Assembly: GCA_001643675.2 (NCBI GenBank)
Contig: LSRY02000049.1
Span: 496,001-560,000 of the forward strand
DNA: 64,000 nt
Reading direction: 5' to 3'
From: Monocercomonoides exilis
Lineage: Eukaryota; Preaxostyla; Oxymonadida; Polymastigidae
Below, in pieces: positions 50,701 to 61,711 of the stretch (positions are counted from its first letter, which is position 1; every line of letters starts with the position of its first letter). A program made the position numbers and the translations under genes. The notes below the pieces were generated by a model. The model was given only the letters and a program-made list of their open reading frames with translations, was not told the DNA's origin and made no database searches.

Positions 50701-53700
50701 TGAAGGGGGACGAGTGGTGTGTGTTCCATGTGGAGGGGAGTGGAGATCTGTCGGTGGATGAGTGCAGAGTGTGTGGAGATGGGTCAGTGGAGAAGGTGGG
50801 GTATGGGGTGTTCTGTGTGAGTGGAGGGGGTGTGACAGTGACGAATGTGGTGCTGGACGGGCTGGGGTTCACAGAGCGAGGGTTTGTGGAGGTGAGTGGG
50901 GAGACAGCGGGAGGGACGATTGTGGGGCTGAATGTGACGGGTGGGGCAGGGAGCAGAAAGGGGGTGATTGTGAGCAAAGGGGCGAAGAAGATGGAGGTGA
51001 AGAAGATGAATGCGAGCGGGGTGTGTGCGAGGGAAGGGAGCGGGGCAGTGATGGAAGCAGTTGTGAAGGATGGGTGCAGGCTGACAGTGGATGGGGGTGT
51101 GTTGGAAGGGGTGTGTGAGAAAGGGGATGGGGGAGGGATGATGGTGGTGATGGAAGGCGGGGGCGTGTGGAGGTGGGGAAGAGCGAGAGTGTGGGTTTTG
51201 AGGGGTGCAGTGCACAGAGGAAGGACGGGGCAGGAGGGCATGGAGGAGGGATGATGATGAGAATAGAAGGGTCGGATGGAGACTTCAGGCTGGAGAGACT
51301 GAGGTTCAGCGGGTGCCAGGCGAGTGTTGGGGGAAAGAATGTGTTTGTGTGCGGGGCAGACTTTTCGCAGGAGATTGAAAGAGCAAAGTTTGGGTTTGTA
51401 GAATCGTATGAGAACACAGAGGAGATTGGGGGTTATGAAGACGGGGACGAGACATGGGTGGTTCCGGTTGTTCTGTACTTGCGGGATGCCCCAGAGGAAA
51501 TCCGGGTGGGGGCGAGAGGAGCAGGGACTTTGGCCGATGTGGGTATGAAGGGTTTGAGTGCCAGTCAGTGGACTATGGGGTGGGGCTGTGGGGCAGAGGA
51601 GCAGGTGTGAATTGCGTGGTGACATCGCCTTCGTGCGTGAAAGGAGAGATGGTTCTGGAAGAAGGAGAATACAGAATACGAGGAATGGGAGTGGGCAGTG
51701 AGGTGGAAATGATGCAGAGCGAGGGTGCTGGGGCAGAGGGCACTGTGGAGAGCAGCGCACAAGTGACAATCGAAAAAGTGGTGTTTGTGGCTCCAGCGCA
51801 GAAAAAGGCGAAGGATGCGCTGATCCACACGACTGGTGGGGAGATCAACATCCGGTTGTGCTCGGTGGGTGTCTGCAGTGGCGGGAGCAGCGAGCAGAGC
51901 AGAGAGCTGAAGCACACATTCCTGTGCATCTCGGGTGGCCGGCTGGTGCTGGAGGAGTTCGAGCTCACAGCCATTGCCGCAGCATCGGTGCCAGTTGTTG
52001 TTGTTGAGGATTCTGGATGTGGGACGATTGAGCAGTGTCTGTTCAGTGGGGTGGGCAAGGCACATGCTGATGGGCTGATATTGAATGGGGCACAGGGGAT
52101 GTGCGAAGTGAGCAACACGACGATGTCGGGGCTGTCCCTTTCAGAGGGGTGCGGGATATGTGACCGTGGGGGGAAAAACATGGTTGTGAGGAATTGCACA
52201 ATGAGCGAGGTGACAGCCACAAAGGGGAACGGATGCTGTGTGCGAGGTGTGGTGTCGAGTGGCTGTGCGCTGGAGATGTTTGATGTGCAGATGGTGGGGT
52301 GCTGGACAGAGCGTGGGAATGGTGGAGGAATACATGTGGAAATGGAGGGAGACGGCAGTGTGCAAGTTGGGAAAGTGGGGAAAGTGGGGATGAAGACATT
52401 GTTTGAAGGGTGCTGTGCAAGGGATGGGAATGAGATTGGGGGATATGGAGGCGGGGTGGCGCTGGTCAGCAAGGGGAACCTGTCGTCGTTTGTTGTTGCC
52501 GATGTTGTGTTTGGGGTGAACGAAAAGGCAAACCACGCATCGAAAGGCGGGGACAATGTGTTTGTCCGGGGAGAGAATCTGTCGCGGCTGATAACAGACG
52601 AGTCGATGCAGTTTGGGTTTGACCGAGAGACGAAGGCCACGTTCAGGGAACTGGAAGGGGAGGAGGTGGGGGAGGGAGGGGAGGTGAGCGCTTTTGTGCC
52701 GCTGGCTGTGCTTGTGGTGGAGTTCAGAGGAAGTGTGCATGTGGGGGGAGAGAGCGGAGTGGATTATCGGATATGCGGGCTGGAGGTGTATCCATGCTCG
52801 ACAATCAGGTATGGGTGCGCGCTGAGGTTTGGGGCAGCACAGGCATCGGTGAGGCTGATGCCCACGTTTGTCTTCAACAGCAAGCTCACGCTGGCTGAGC
52901 GGAGCATCGAGTTTGAAGCAGCTGTGGCGGAAGAGGCCATCCAGATAGACACATCTGGGATTGGGGCAGAGGGGTGGTTGGTCGAGACGAGCAGCGCCAT
53001 ATCATTCTCGCGAATACACTTCTCGGTAAGTTCTTCAGGTGCACGTTGCTCGAGTGCGGGGCTGAACCAGCACACTGGGGTTGCAGCAGAAAGAGCGGAA
53101 CACGAAGGGATGCCCAACACAGGTGGCCACAAATGTGTGTTTGTGTGTGCGGGGTCTTCGCTGACAATATGCAGCTGCTCGGTACAGATGAAAACGGCAG
53201 ATGCAGTGCTGGATGCACAGCTGATCAGATGTGTTGGGGGCACACTGAGCATCAGCGGGCTGAGCATGAGTTCGATGACCACAAGAGAGCCGCTTGTGGT
53301 GATTGACGGAGATGAGTGTGCAGGGGTGATGGAGGGGCTGGAGATATATGGATCGAAAAACGAAGGAGAAGGAGGAGGCAGCCTGGTGGAGATAAAGCGC
53401 ACAAAGAAGATGGAGATGAAGCACTGGAGAATGAGCGGGTGTGTGCAGGAGGACAGCAGCGGGCTGAAGATAAGCGGAGGGATGCTGGTTGAGGTGTGGA
53501 ATGTGACGGTTGAGGAGCTGCAGAGGACGAGGGGGAATGGCGGGGTTGTGGTGTGCATGGTTGGGGAAGGGGAGACAAGGAGAATGCGGAACTGCACGTT
53601 CTGGAACAGCAGCTGCGAGGAAAGCGGGTCGAAGGGAGGCGGGGTGTGGGTGAAGACAAGCGGAAGGAGCACGATGATTTTTGAGAAGAACAAGGTGGGG

Positions 53701-56700
53701 TGGTGCAAGACGCCGGGAGGGAGTGGAGTTGGGGGAGGGGTGTATTTGTGGTTTGGAGGGCTGGAGGCGGTGTACTCGATGAAGGATTTGGAGTTCAGCG
53801 AGAACAGTGCGTACCAAGGGCGGGATGTGTATGTGGTGTGCGAAAAGCCGCGGCTGATGATGAATGCGATATACTGGAGCGGGACGGCGTCGAGCGAGGA
53901 GAGCAGCGAGGAGCAGAAGCGGCTGTGGGTGGTGGACAAGGAGCCTCACGAATATGTGAGCACAAGCCTGTTTGAGTACTTGTTTGCGAGTGTTGCAGAA
54001 ATTGTGTTTGTGAACAAGGACGGGTGGAGCGAAAGCGAATGCGGGTTCGAGGACACGCCGTGCAGCAGTGTCGAAACGGGGCTTGGGCAGATGGAAGCAG
54101 CGCAGTCGATCATCCACATCAAGAAGGAGGCGCCGCTGAACGGGACAGTGAACAGAGGGAGCGAGCCGCTGACGATCCGAGGGAACAGCGAGAAGGGGAA
54201 GATGAGCGTTGGGAGCGGAGCGCACCTGGAGGTGACAGAGGGTGTGGCACGAACAACGCTGATGCTGTCGAATGTTGTTGTTGCCCTTGGGGAAGGGCTG
54301 GCAGAGGCAGAATTGGTGGAGCTGAGGTGTGGAATGGCTGTGGTGATTGACAGCGAGATTGTGGATGAGAGCGCAGCAGGGCATGGAGGCGGGTGGAGGA
54401 TCGCGTCGATTCATGGGGGAGAGCTGGATATGAGCAGGGTGAGGATCGGGAAGATGGATGTGATTGGAGAAGGGGAATTGTTTTTGGTGTGCGGAGGGTC
54501 GCTGAAGATGGAGGACAGCTGTGCGAATGGGGTGTGTGGGAGAGGGAATGGGATGATTGCTGGGAAGGAAGGAAGGATTGTGGAGATGTTGAATGTGAGC
54601 ATTGCCGAATGCGATTTTGAGAACGGGCATGTTGCGACAATTTGGAGCGGGATTGGGAATGCAACGATATCAAACTGCACATTCACAGATTGCTCGTCGA
54701 TGTCGGATGGTGCATGTGTGAGCGGAAAGATAGGAGGGGACATGGAGTTTTGTGTTGAAGAGACGGAAATGAGCGGATGCCGATGCACAAAGGAAGGAGA
54801 AGGAAAAGGGGGTGGGATGTTGATGGACATGAGGAGCGGGCGGGTGCAGAAGTATCTGGTGCGGGATGTCAGTTTTGAGGGAAACGATGCGTGCTTTGGG
54901 AGAAATGTGTTTGTGGAGTGCTTGAGCCTGAACGAGAGTGTCACAGCAGACCGAATGGTGTTGAGGTGGGGCTCAGCGGAAGATGATGGGAACGGATATG
55001 TTGGGGCAGACAGCACATTTGAGCTGATCACACTGGAGCTGTTTCTGGTCAGATACGACGGCGGTGTGGTTGCTGTGTCGAATGCAGGATACGACATGAT
55101 TGGGTGTGGAGGGGAGCAGCATCCGTGTTTTTCGTTCTGGCAAGGGTATCGGAACTTGGGAGCAGATTATGAAGAGCGGAAGATGGCTGTTGAGAACGGG
55201 TGCGAGATTGCAGGCGAGTTTGATGTTTCGGCGATGACAGTGGAATCAGCCAGTGCAGAAGCAGAGGCTGCCTTATCGTTTTCGGAGCAGTGGGCAGACG
55301 GCCAGGTGGAATGGGTTCTGGGAACAAGCAGCAAAACTGTTCTGAGCCTGTTGCACTTGTGTGTGCCACAATCGCTAAGTGAGCCCCACAGAACACTGAT
55401 ATGCTGCACCGCACCATCTGGCGCATTGAACATCAGCCATTGCTCGTTTTCTGCAGAGCATGCAAAGCGCATATCGTTTTCGCTGATCACAGTGAACGGC
55501 GGGCACATGACGATGAGCGACTGCACAATGGAGCACGTGACCGGAGCAGCACCGCCGATTGTTTCGTGTGGCGGCACAGCAATATCGAATTGCACAATAA
55601 AGGAGATTAAGTGCAGCGAGAGCAAGGAAGGAGGGGCTGTGCATGCGGTTTTGAAAGGAGACTGGAGACTTGTGATGAGCGAGTGCAAGATGAGCAGTTG
55701 CAGCTGCTCGGTGGAGGAAGGAAAAGGGGGTGGACTGTTTGTGGATGGAAGCGAATCGGAGGATGATGAGCCGTTTTTGTTCACAGATGTTGAAGTGTCC
55801 CTGAATGCTGCACACATGGGTGTGAATGCGTTTGTTGTTGCAAGAGACCTGAACAGCTCGATAACGAGAGCAACGTTTGGGTTTAAGAGCAGCAGAGGGG
55901 AAGAAGAAGGGAACGACTTTGTGGGAAGGGATGGGGTGTTTGGGGAGACGGATCTGTATCGGTTTGTGAGGGAGTACAGGAGCACAGTGATTCACATCTC
56001 GTCAGTTGGGGGATTCGATGTGATGCGGTGTGGGAGCGCAGCAGAGCCGTGCAGCACATTCTGGATGGGGATGCAGAAGTTGGAGAAGGAGACGAAAATG
56101 AGATCGGTGAGGGTGCAGGGAGAGCTGAGGATTGCAGATGGATTTGATCTGACGAACTGCAGCGTCGAATGCGAGGGCAGCGCGGCAGGGGAAGATGCAG
56201 CATGCAACATGGTATTTGACATGGAGGGAGACAGCGAGTGGGATGGTGTCATGTGCAACAAGGGAGAGCTGGTGCTTGATGGAATATGCATGAGTGTGAA
56301 GAAGATGGGCGAGGAAAGGGAAGCAAATGTGGTTGTGAACGAGCAAGGCAGCCTTTGGATTCGCAGATGCAAGATGACTTCGGCGAGCGCGGGAGAAGGC
56401 CAGCACAAGAGCCGGTTCAACTATGTGGCGATGCGAGAGGGGACACTGAATGTGGCAGGGCTCGAGGTGTGTGAAGTGAAGTTCGAAGGGTGTGTTGTGC
56501 AGGTTGGCGGTGGGTGTGATTGTGTTCTGGAGAATGTTGTTGTGAACTCGATTGGGATGCAAAGTGGGTGTGTGCTCTGTGCAGTTGATGGGGCAGGAGG
56601 AAGGGATGGCATGAACAGCAAGATAGGGGTGAGAGTGAACGGATCGAAAGTGTCGTCGGTGGGGGCAGAGGGAGAGAAAAGCAGTGTGGTGTGGTGTGGA

Positions 56701-59700
56701 GGGCAGGGGGTGTGGAGTGTGGAGGTATATGAAAGTGTGTTTGAGCTGTGCAAAGCAAGCGGTTCGCAAAACGGAGGGGCAGTGCTGTTTGGGCTGAACG
56801 AAGAAGGGAGGCTGACGATAAGGGACAGCACGCTGCTTCAGTGCAGCTGCAGCCTGGACAGCGGGAGAGGCGGTGGCGTGTGCATCAGAACGAAGAACCA
56901 CGGGGATCTTCCGTTTTTGTTTTCGCGGGTGGTGTTCAAGGGCAATGCAGCGCATGTGGGGAACGATGTGTTTATCGAGTGCTATCGGATCGACAAGCAG
57001 ATCAACGAGAGCCAGTTCAAGATGGATGTGCAGGAAGGGGTGTACAACCGGATCAACGCGATCTACGGGATCGACACAGTGAGCACGAGCCCGGTGGATT
57101 TGGTGTCGCTGATTACTGTGCACTACTCTTCGACTGTGGTTGTGTCGTCGAGCAGCGGCAAAGGGGCAAACACAAGGCAGTGTGGCGCAGCAGAGCTGCC
57201 ATGCCGTTCGCTGGACTATGGGCTGGGCCACTTGTCAGGGGGCATGTTCTTGACGGCTGTTGTGGACGAAGAAAGTGCAGCAGGTGGGGAATGCGACCTG
57301 AGGGATGTGGAGCTGAAGTCCAGGTGGGAGACGCGTTCGACGATATCGTTTGACAGCATCGCAACACAAACGCGCGAGCATGTGCTCAGCGTCGATGGGG
57401 GAGTGGGGTGAAGCTCATCCTGTTTTCGTATCCTGTGCCATTCCCGTCGGCACACGAAACCCTGATGCGTATGGAAACGGGGACTGTGTCTTTGGTGTTG
57501 TGCATTTTTGAGTCGAGCAGTGGTATCTCAGAGGGGAGATGCATGACTTTGATGGAGTGCGAAAATACGAGATGCTCTTTTGATCAATGCAAGATAAGAA
57601 ACACAAGGGCGCAAAAGCTGATTGCATGCCGGAACAGCTCGCTGAATGTGTCGCATCTTGCTGTGCAAAACGCAGACATCGAAGCAGATGGGATAAGCGT
57701 GGCAGACGATGTTTCGATGATGCTGTTCAATTATTCGGCATCGCATGTGCGACTGAGAAGTGGATGCATGATGGTGATGGGCAGCCAGGTGCAAGGGCAA
57801 GGGCAAATACAAGGTGAGCAGAGCAATGGTGCAGATCACAACTTCTCGATCATTTTCTCGTCATTCAGCAACATTTCCAGTGCTGCCCACAAGCCGAGCA
57901 TTCTGTCCATATCAAACAGCAACAATTGCATCTGTGTGGACAACTGCTTGTTCGATTCATGTTCATCATCATCATTTGTTTCGGAAGTTTCTTCATCGGC
58001 TTCAAATATTGGAACAGTGATGTTATTTGTATCATGCACAAACATTGTGTGCTCGAGTTGTGTTGTTGATGGGGGTTGGGGCAACGAAACGCAGGGGAGC
58101 CCTCTTGATCAAGGGGAGGAGGTCTGCTGGTGGAATGGATCGCAGATTTGTGGGGTCAACAGCACAGTTGTGGTGAAGGACTCAACAATCTGCAACTCGG
58201 AGGCTGGGGCGCTGTCTGTCGCAGGGGGAAGCGCAAGGATCGAAAGAGGGGAGTTTTGGAACAACAAGGGGAGTTCTGCGAAATATGTGTCAGCTCGGCG
58301 GAATGTGATGTGCACAGAAGGTGGGAGAGTGGATGTGGTGAGTCTGAAAGGAGGAGATGGGTGGAAGGAAGATGACTCGCTGTGGATGGTGGGGAAGGGG
58401 TGCCAGATGGGAGGGCTTGCCTCGGAAAGGAAGTCGGCATTCTTCATCCCGCATCTGAGCGAGGTGGAAACAGAGGAGACAGAGGATGTGGGAGGCATGG
58501 TGAAGCTGAGGTTCAAGGGGTGGGTGCTGCTGCCGTGCTCCCTGGGGTTTGAGGTGGTGGGGGTGGTGGGGGATGTGGAGTATGTGGAGAAGCACATGTT
58601 TGAGGAAGAGGATTTCGAGAGCGAAAGGGAGGTGAGGCACTGGGCAGAAATGGAGAAGGTGGGATGGGGAGGAGAGGAGGCAGAGGTGAGGGTGAGCATT
58701 CTGTTTGGGAACACGTCTGCGCCGTCGCACACAGAGGCATTCATTTTGCAGAACAAGAGTGAGCCGAAAGGAAATGGAGACGAAAGGACTGTTGAAGGAG
58801 GAAATGGAAAGTTTTCTTCTTCAACCGTGATAATAATTATTTTGGTTGTAATTTTATTTATTGTTCTCATCGTCGCAATATCCTTTATTGTTCGTTGGAA
58901 AAAGCAAAAGAGAAGAACAAAAGAGCTTGAAGTGATTGTGGAAGACACAGTGAGGAAAGATCCGAAGGCGTTTGAAATGGTGACGATGGAGATGTCTCCT
59001 GAGGAGCAGTGGAGGAGAGCAGAGAGGGAGGCAGAGAAGAAGAATGAAGAGAGGATAAAGAAGAGAGTGTATGAAAAAAGTTTGGGACACTCAGAGTCAT
59101 CAGAGCATTTGTTGAGCGAGAGTGGCTCCACAGAATACATTTTGGGAAGAGATTCAGACAAGATCCCTCAATGGATGCTGGAGAAGGTTGATGAGGAAGA
59201 AGATGATATATCGAGGAAGAGAACACCATCGCCATCCATTTCATCCACTTCGACCACAGACACATCAGACACAGAATCCACATTTGTTCGTGGGGAAGAT
59301 TTGTGCCCAACCACATCGTCGATGTCAAATCTGGTGGATGCAATGGCCTGCTCATCTCCCCATGAGAAGCTGATTGTGGATCTGAGGGATTCGCTGTTCA
59401 TGCTTCTTCATGGAAAGAATGAGAAGAAAGAGATGGCAATCGGAACTCTCCAGGAGAGGGAGGTGACGGCTGCTCAGATCCTGTTCTGGGTGGCCAATCT
59501 TGCACTTCACTCGTTTGATGAAATGAACAATCCACTTCAGTCGCTGACAAATCTGAGTCCCCACATTGTGTTGTTCTCAGAACATATGGTCATCTGCATT
59601 GCGATGCACTCTGACTGCTCTTCTTCAGATTCTGATTCATCCTCCATCTCTTCGTCAACTGTTGTGACATCTGCCAGTGGTGATGATGATGATGACTCTC

Positions 59701-60242
59701 TTCCATCATCTGCATTTGAGGATGAGGAAGACAGCAAGAACGAGTGCATGAGGTGGAAGGCGCCAGAGCTGCTGAATGGAACAACGAAGCATGCGACGAA
59801 GAAAACGGTTGTGTTTTCTGTTGGGATGATGGTGTGGGAGTGTGTAACGCTGCAGATCCCGTTTGGGGAGTGTTCGGGAGAGGCAGCAGGGAGCATGATT
59901 GTGCGAGGAGAGAAGGTGGGGATGGGTGTTGCGAAGGGGTCGCGTGTGAGGGGAGTTGTGGGTGGGTGCCTGCGTTATGAGGCAGAGGATCGGATGACGC
60001 TGGGAGATGTGAAGCGGGAGCTGATCAAACTGTTCCCTCCGGGTGCGGCAGTGCTCACGATGACAGATGCGATCGGGTACGAAGAGGAGTCGGAGGAGGC
60101 CTGCAGTACCAGCTTGGCCATCATGGCCAGTGGAGCCAGCATGAACAGCACGACATGCATGACAAGCATGACAGATATTGGCAACAGATCCAGAGACATA
60201 AAGAAGCAAGAGGAAGTGAAGGATGAGGCGAATGGCAAATGA
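47772..60242 (+). CDS. Giant surface protein B: signal peptide, eight Cys/Gly modules, TM helix, pseudokinase tail; three one-base frame breaks
   Basis: It starts at 47772 with a signal peptide (MITFCLVVQIGFVFS). The span is 12,471 bp; adding one base at each of three G-runs gives 4,158 codons exactly. The early ectodomain has GGG-type beta-helix repeats (CSGSHGGGTYI, CEARSCGGGICLC, CTSQSGGGGLMI). Eight modules of roughly 300-350 residues follow, each with a CG-x(4-5)-C-x(S/T) mark (for example ICGLEVYPCSTI, RCGSAAEPCSTF) and a closing GGG … N-A-x(3)-G-x-(D/N)-V-F-V block. The TM helix is at about 58826-58895, then RWKKQKRR. The tail is almost the same as in protein A. The ectodomain coding strand is strikingly G-rich and much higher in GC than the rest of the window. 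It is likely an adhesin or surface receptor on the plasma membrane. Confidence 0.85.
51160..51164 (+). other. Frame break 1 in surface gene B (G5 run)
   Basis: Before this run the first frame reads MMVVMEGGG. After it the family-like frame is VEVGKSESVGFEGC and then GGHGGGMMM. One more G would join the two. The original frame stops at 51254. Confidence 0.75.
51508..51512 (+). other. Frame break 2 in surface gene B (G5 run)
   Basis: Upstream the frame gives VVLYLRDAPEEIRVG, the usual end of a module. Downstream the next module signature RCGYEGFECQSVDYG is in the next frame. One more G joins them. Confidence 0.75.
57397..57408 (+). other. Frame break 3 in surface gene B (G5 and G4 runs)
   Basis: The upstream frame ends REHVLSVDGGVG then TGA at 57409-57411. 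The downstream frame starts KLILFSYPV and runs open to the gene end. One more G in either run joins them. Confidence 0.75.
58826..60242 (+). other. TM helix and pseudokinase cytoplasmic tail of protein B
   Basis: The same order as in protein A: a TM helix rich in Ile/Val, RWKKQKRR, MSPEEQWRRAE, a Ser/Asp linker, then SLFMLLHGKNEKK, LTNLSPHIVLF in place of HRDLxPxN, no DFG, MRWKAPELL, and GMMVWECVTLQIPFGE. Main differences from A are a RE-AE insertion before KKNEER and a diverged segment after PFGE. Catalysis is unlikely. Confidence 0.75.
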
Positions 60243-61711
60243 TGAGGAGAGCAGAGCAGAGCAGAGCAGAATAATGAAATAAAAAAATCAGACAAGAGAA
60301 GTTGGAGCATTCATTGGAAAACTTTGAACGTGTTCAACATTTTTGAACAGTACAGAAATAGAGTTGATTCAGAAAAAGAAAAAAGATAATGAAAAATGAA
60401 AAAGAAAAAAAGAAACCCTGGTGCAGACAACACAATGGCCATTGGAGGACGAGTGAAGCCAGAAGGCTTCTCTGAACCCGTGGGAGCAATGATTGGTTGT
60501 TGCCCATTGTGTTGTGGATGCTTGGCCAGGTGCATGCTTCATGGTGCATGCTGGGAAAAGCGGCAATGCCCACATGGCCGAACTCTGATCAGCACAGCAT
60601 CGCTTCAGACAAAACATTTCATATTCCATTTTCAGTTGTTGTTGGAATAATTTTGTTTATTTTATATGTATATTTTTGTATAGTTGAATCCATCTTCACA
60701 ACATGAAGCATTTGCATGATGGGACAAGTACTGCCCAGCTGCTGCTGTTTCATTTCCTCTTTTTTTTCCATTTCAAAGAAAAACAAGAAGAAGACTCGAT
60801 ATTCAGCATCTGTAAAAGCAGTCGAAGTCATTCATGTTTTTGTGGTGCTTTGTGTCTGGAGTGCCCATTGACCACGAAAGAAGCACGGGGAGGGCAAAAG
60901 AGTTGGATGTATTTGCTGGAGAGCTGTCGTGCTGCTGCTTGGGTGCTATCAGCCAAGTCTGTTTCTGAGTAGCCAGGCAAGGCTCAACACATTCCCACAA
61001 AAGTTGGGAAAGATATTTTCTGCATCTTGTCTCCTCCTGATGAATGGCCATCATCAGTCGTCCAACTGCTTCAAATACCGTTCCAATCAAGAATGCAATC
61101 GAATTAACATGAGAAAGAAAGAAATATTCTTTTATTGGCATTTCTTCTTCTTCTTTTTTTTTTTTTCCAGCTGAGAGAAGATATTCTTTTTCCAAAGCAG
61201 GGAAACATCTTGTTGTTTGTGCCATTGCACACACACACATACACACATTATTGTGAGTTGTTGAATCTGTGGTTGAGTGTGTTTGCCCGCATGAGCTTCC
61301 TGTCAAAGGCCACTGAGCATGAGAATGCCAGATGAATGTGAATGATTGCTGTTGTTTGTTGATTTTGTGGGAGTTGTATCGCTAACACAATGGAACAAAT
61401 GCTCATTGCCAAGCAAAATTAGCACACACAATAAATATGAATCGAATTATTCAGGATTCGTGATGGTCCCCAATGGTATTGATAAGTGTGTCATTTGCTT
61501 TTATCGCTTCTGAGGGAAAAAAAAACATTGGCAAAAATTTGTTATTCCATTTCTTCAACTGAAGAGACAATTTGACAAAGCGTTTTCAATGTGGGATAAG
61601 AACATATTCCTCAATAGTCAATGTGTTTGTTATAATGTCATAACAATAATTGGCTGAAAAATGTCCTTCCAATGACAGCATTTGTCAATGGAAACACATT
61701 TAAAAAACGCC
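60243..61711. other. Intergenic region downstream of surface gene B
   Basis: It has moderate GC at first, then becomes AT-rich, with a (CAGAG)-like run right after the stop. Several open frames of 70-167 codons exist on both strands. None has a recognisable domain or intron structure, so I do not call a gene. Confidence 0.5.

Noticed and set aside
51160-57408. Introns as the cause of the three frame changes in surface gene B
   Set aside because: No T-rich acceptor tract lies nearby, and the protein repeat runs through each point without loss.
47772-60242. Many long open frames on the opposite strand of surface gene B (up to about 530 codons), and similar ones opposite gene A
   Set aside because: The purine-rich coding strand lacks the codons that would make antisense stops. 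The antisense products are Pro/His/Ser-rich with no domains.
60803-61306. 167-codon minus-strand open frame
   Set aside because: No recognisable domain, low-complexity Lys/Glu run, and no supporting splice structure.
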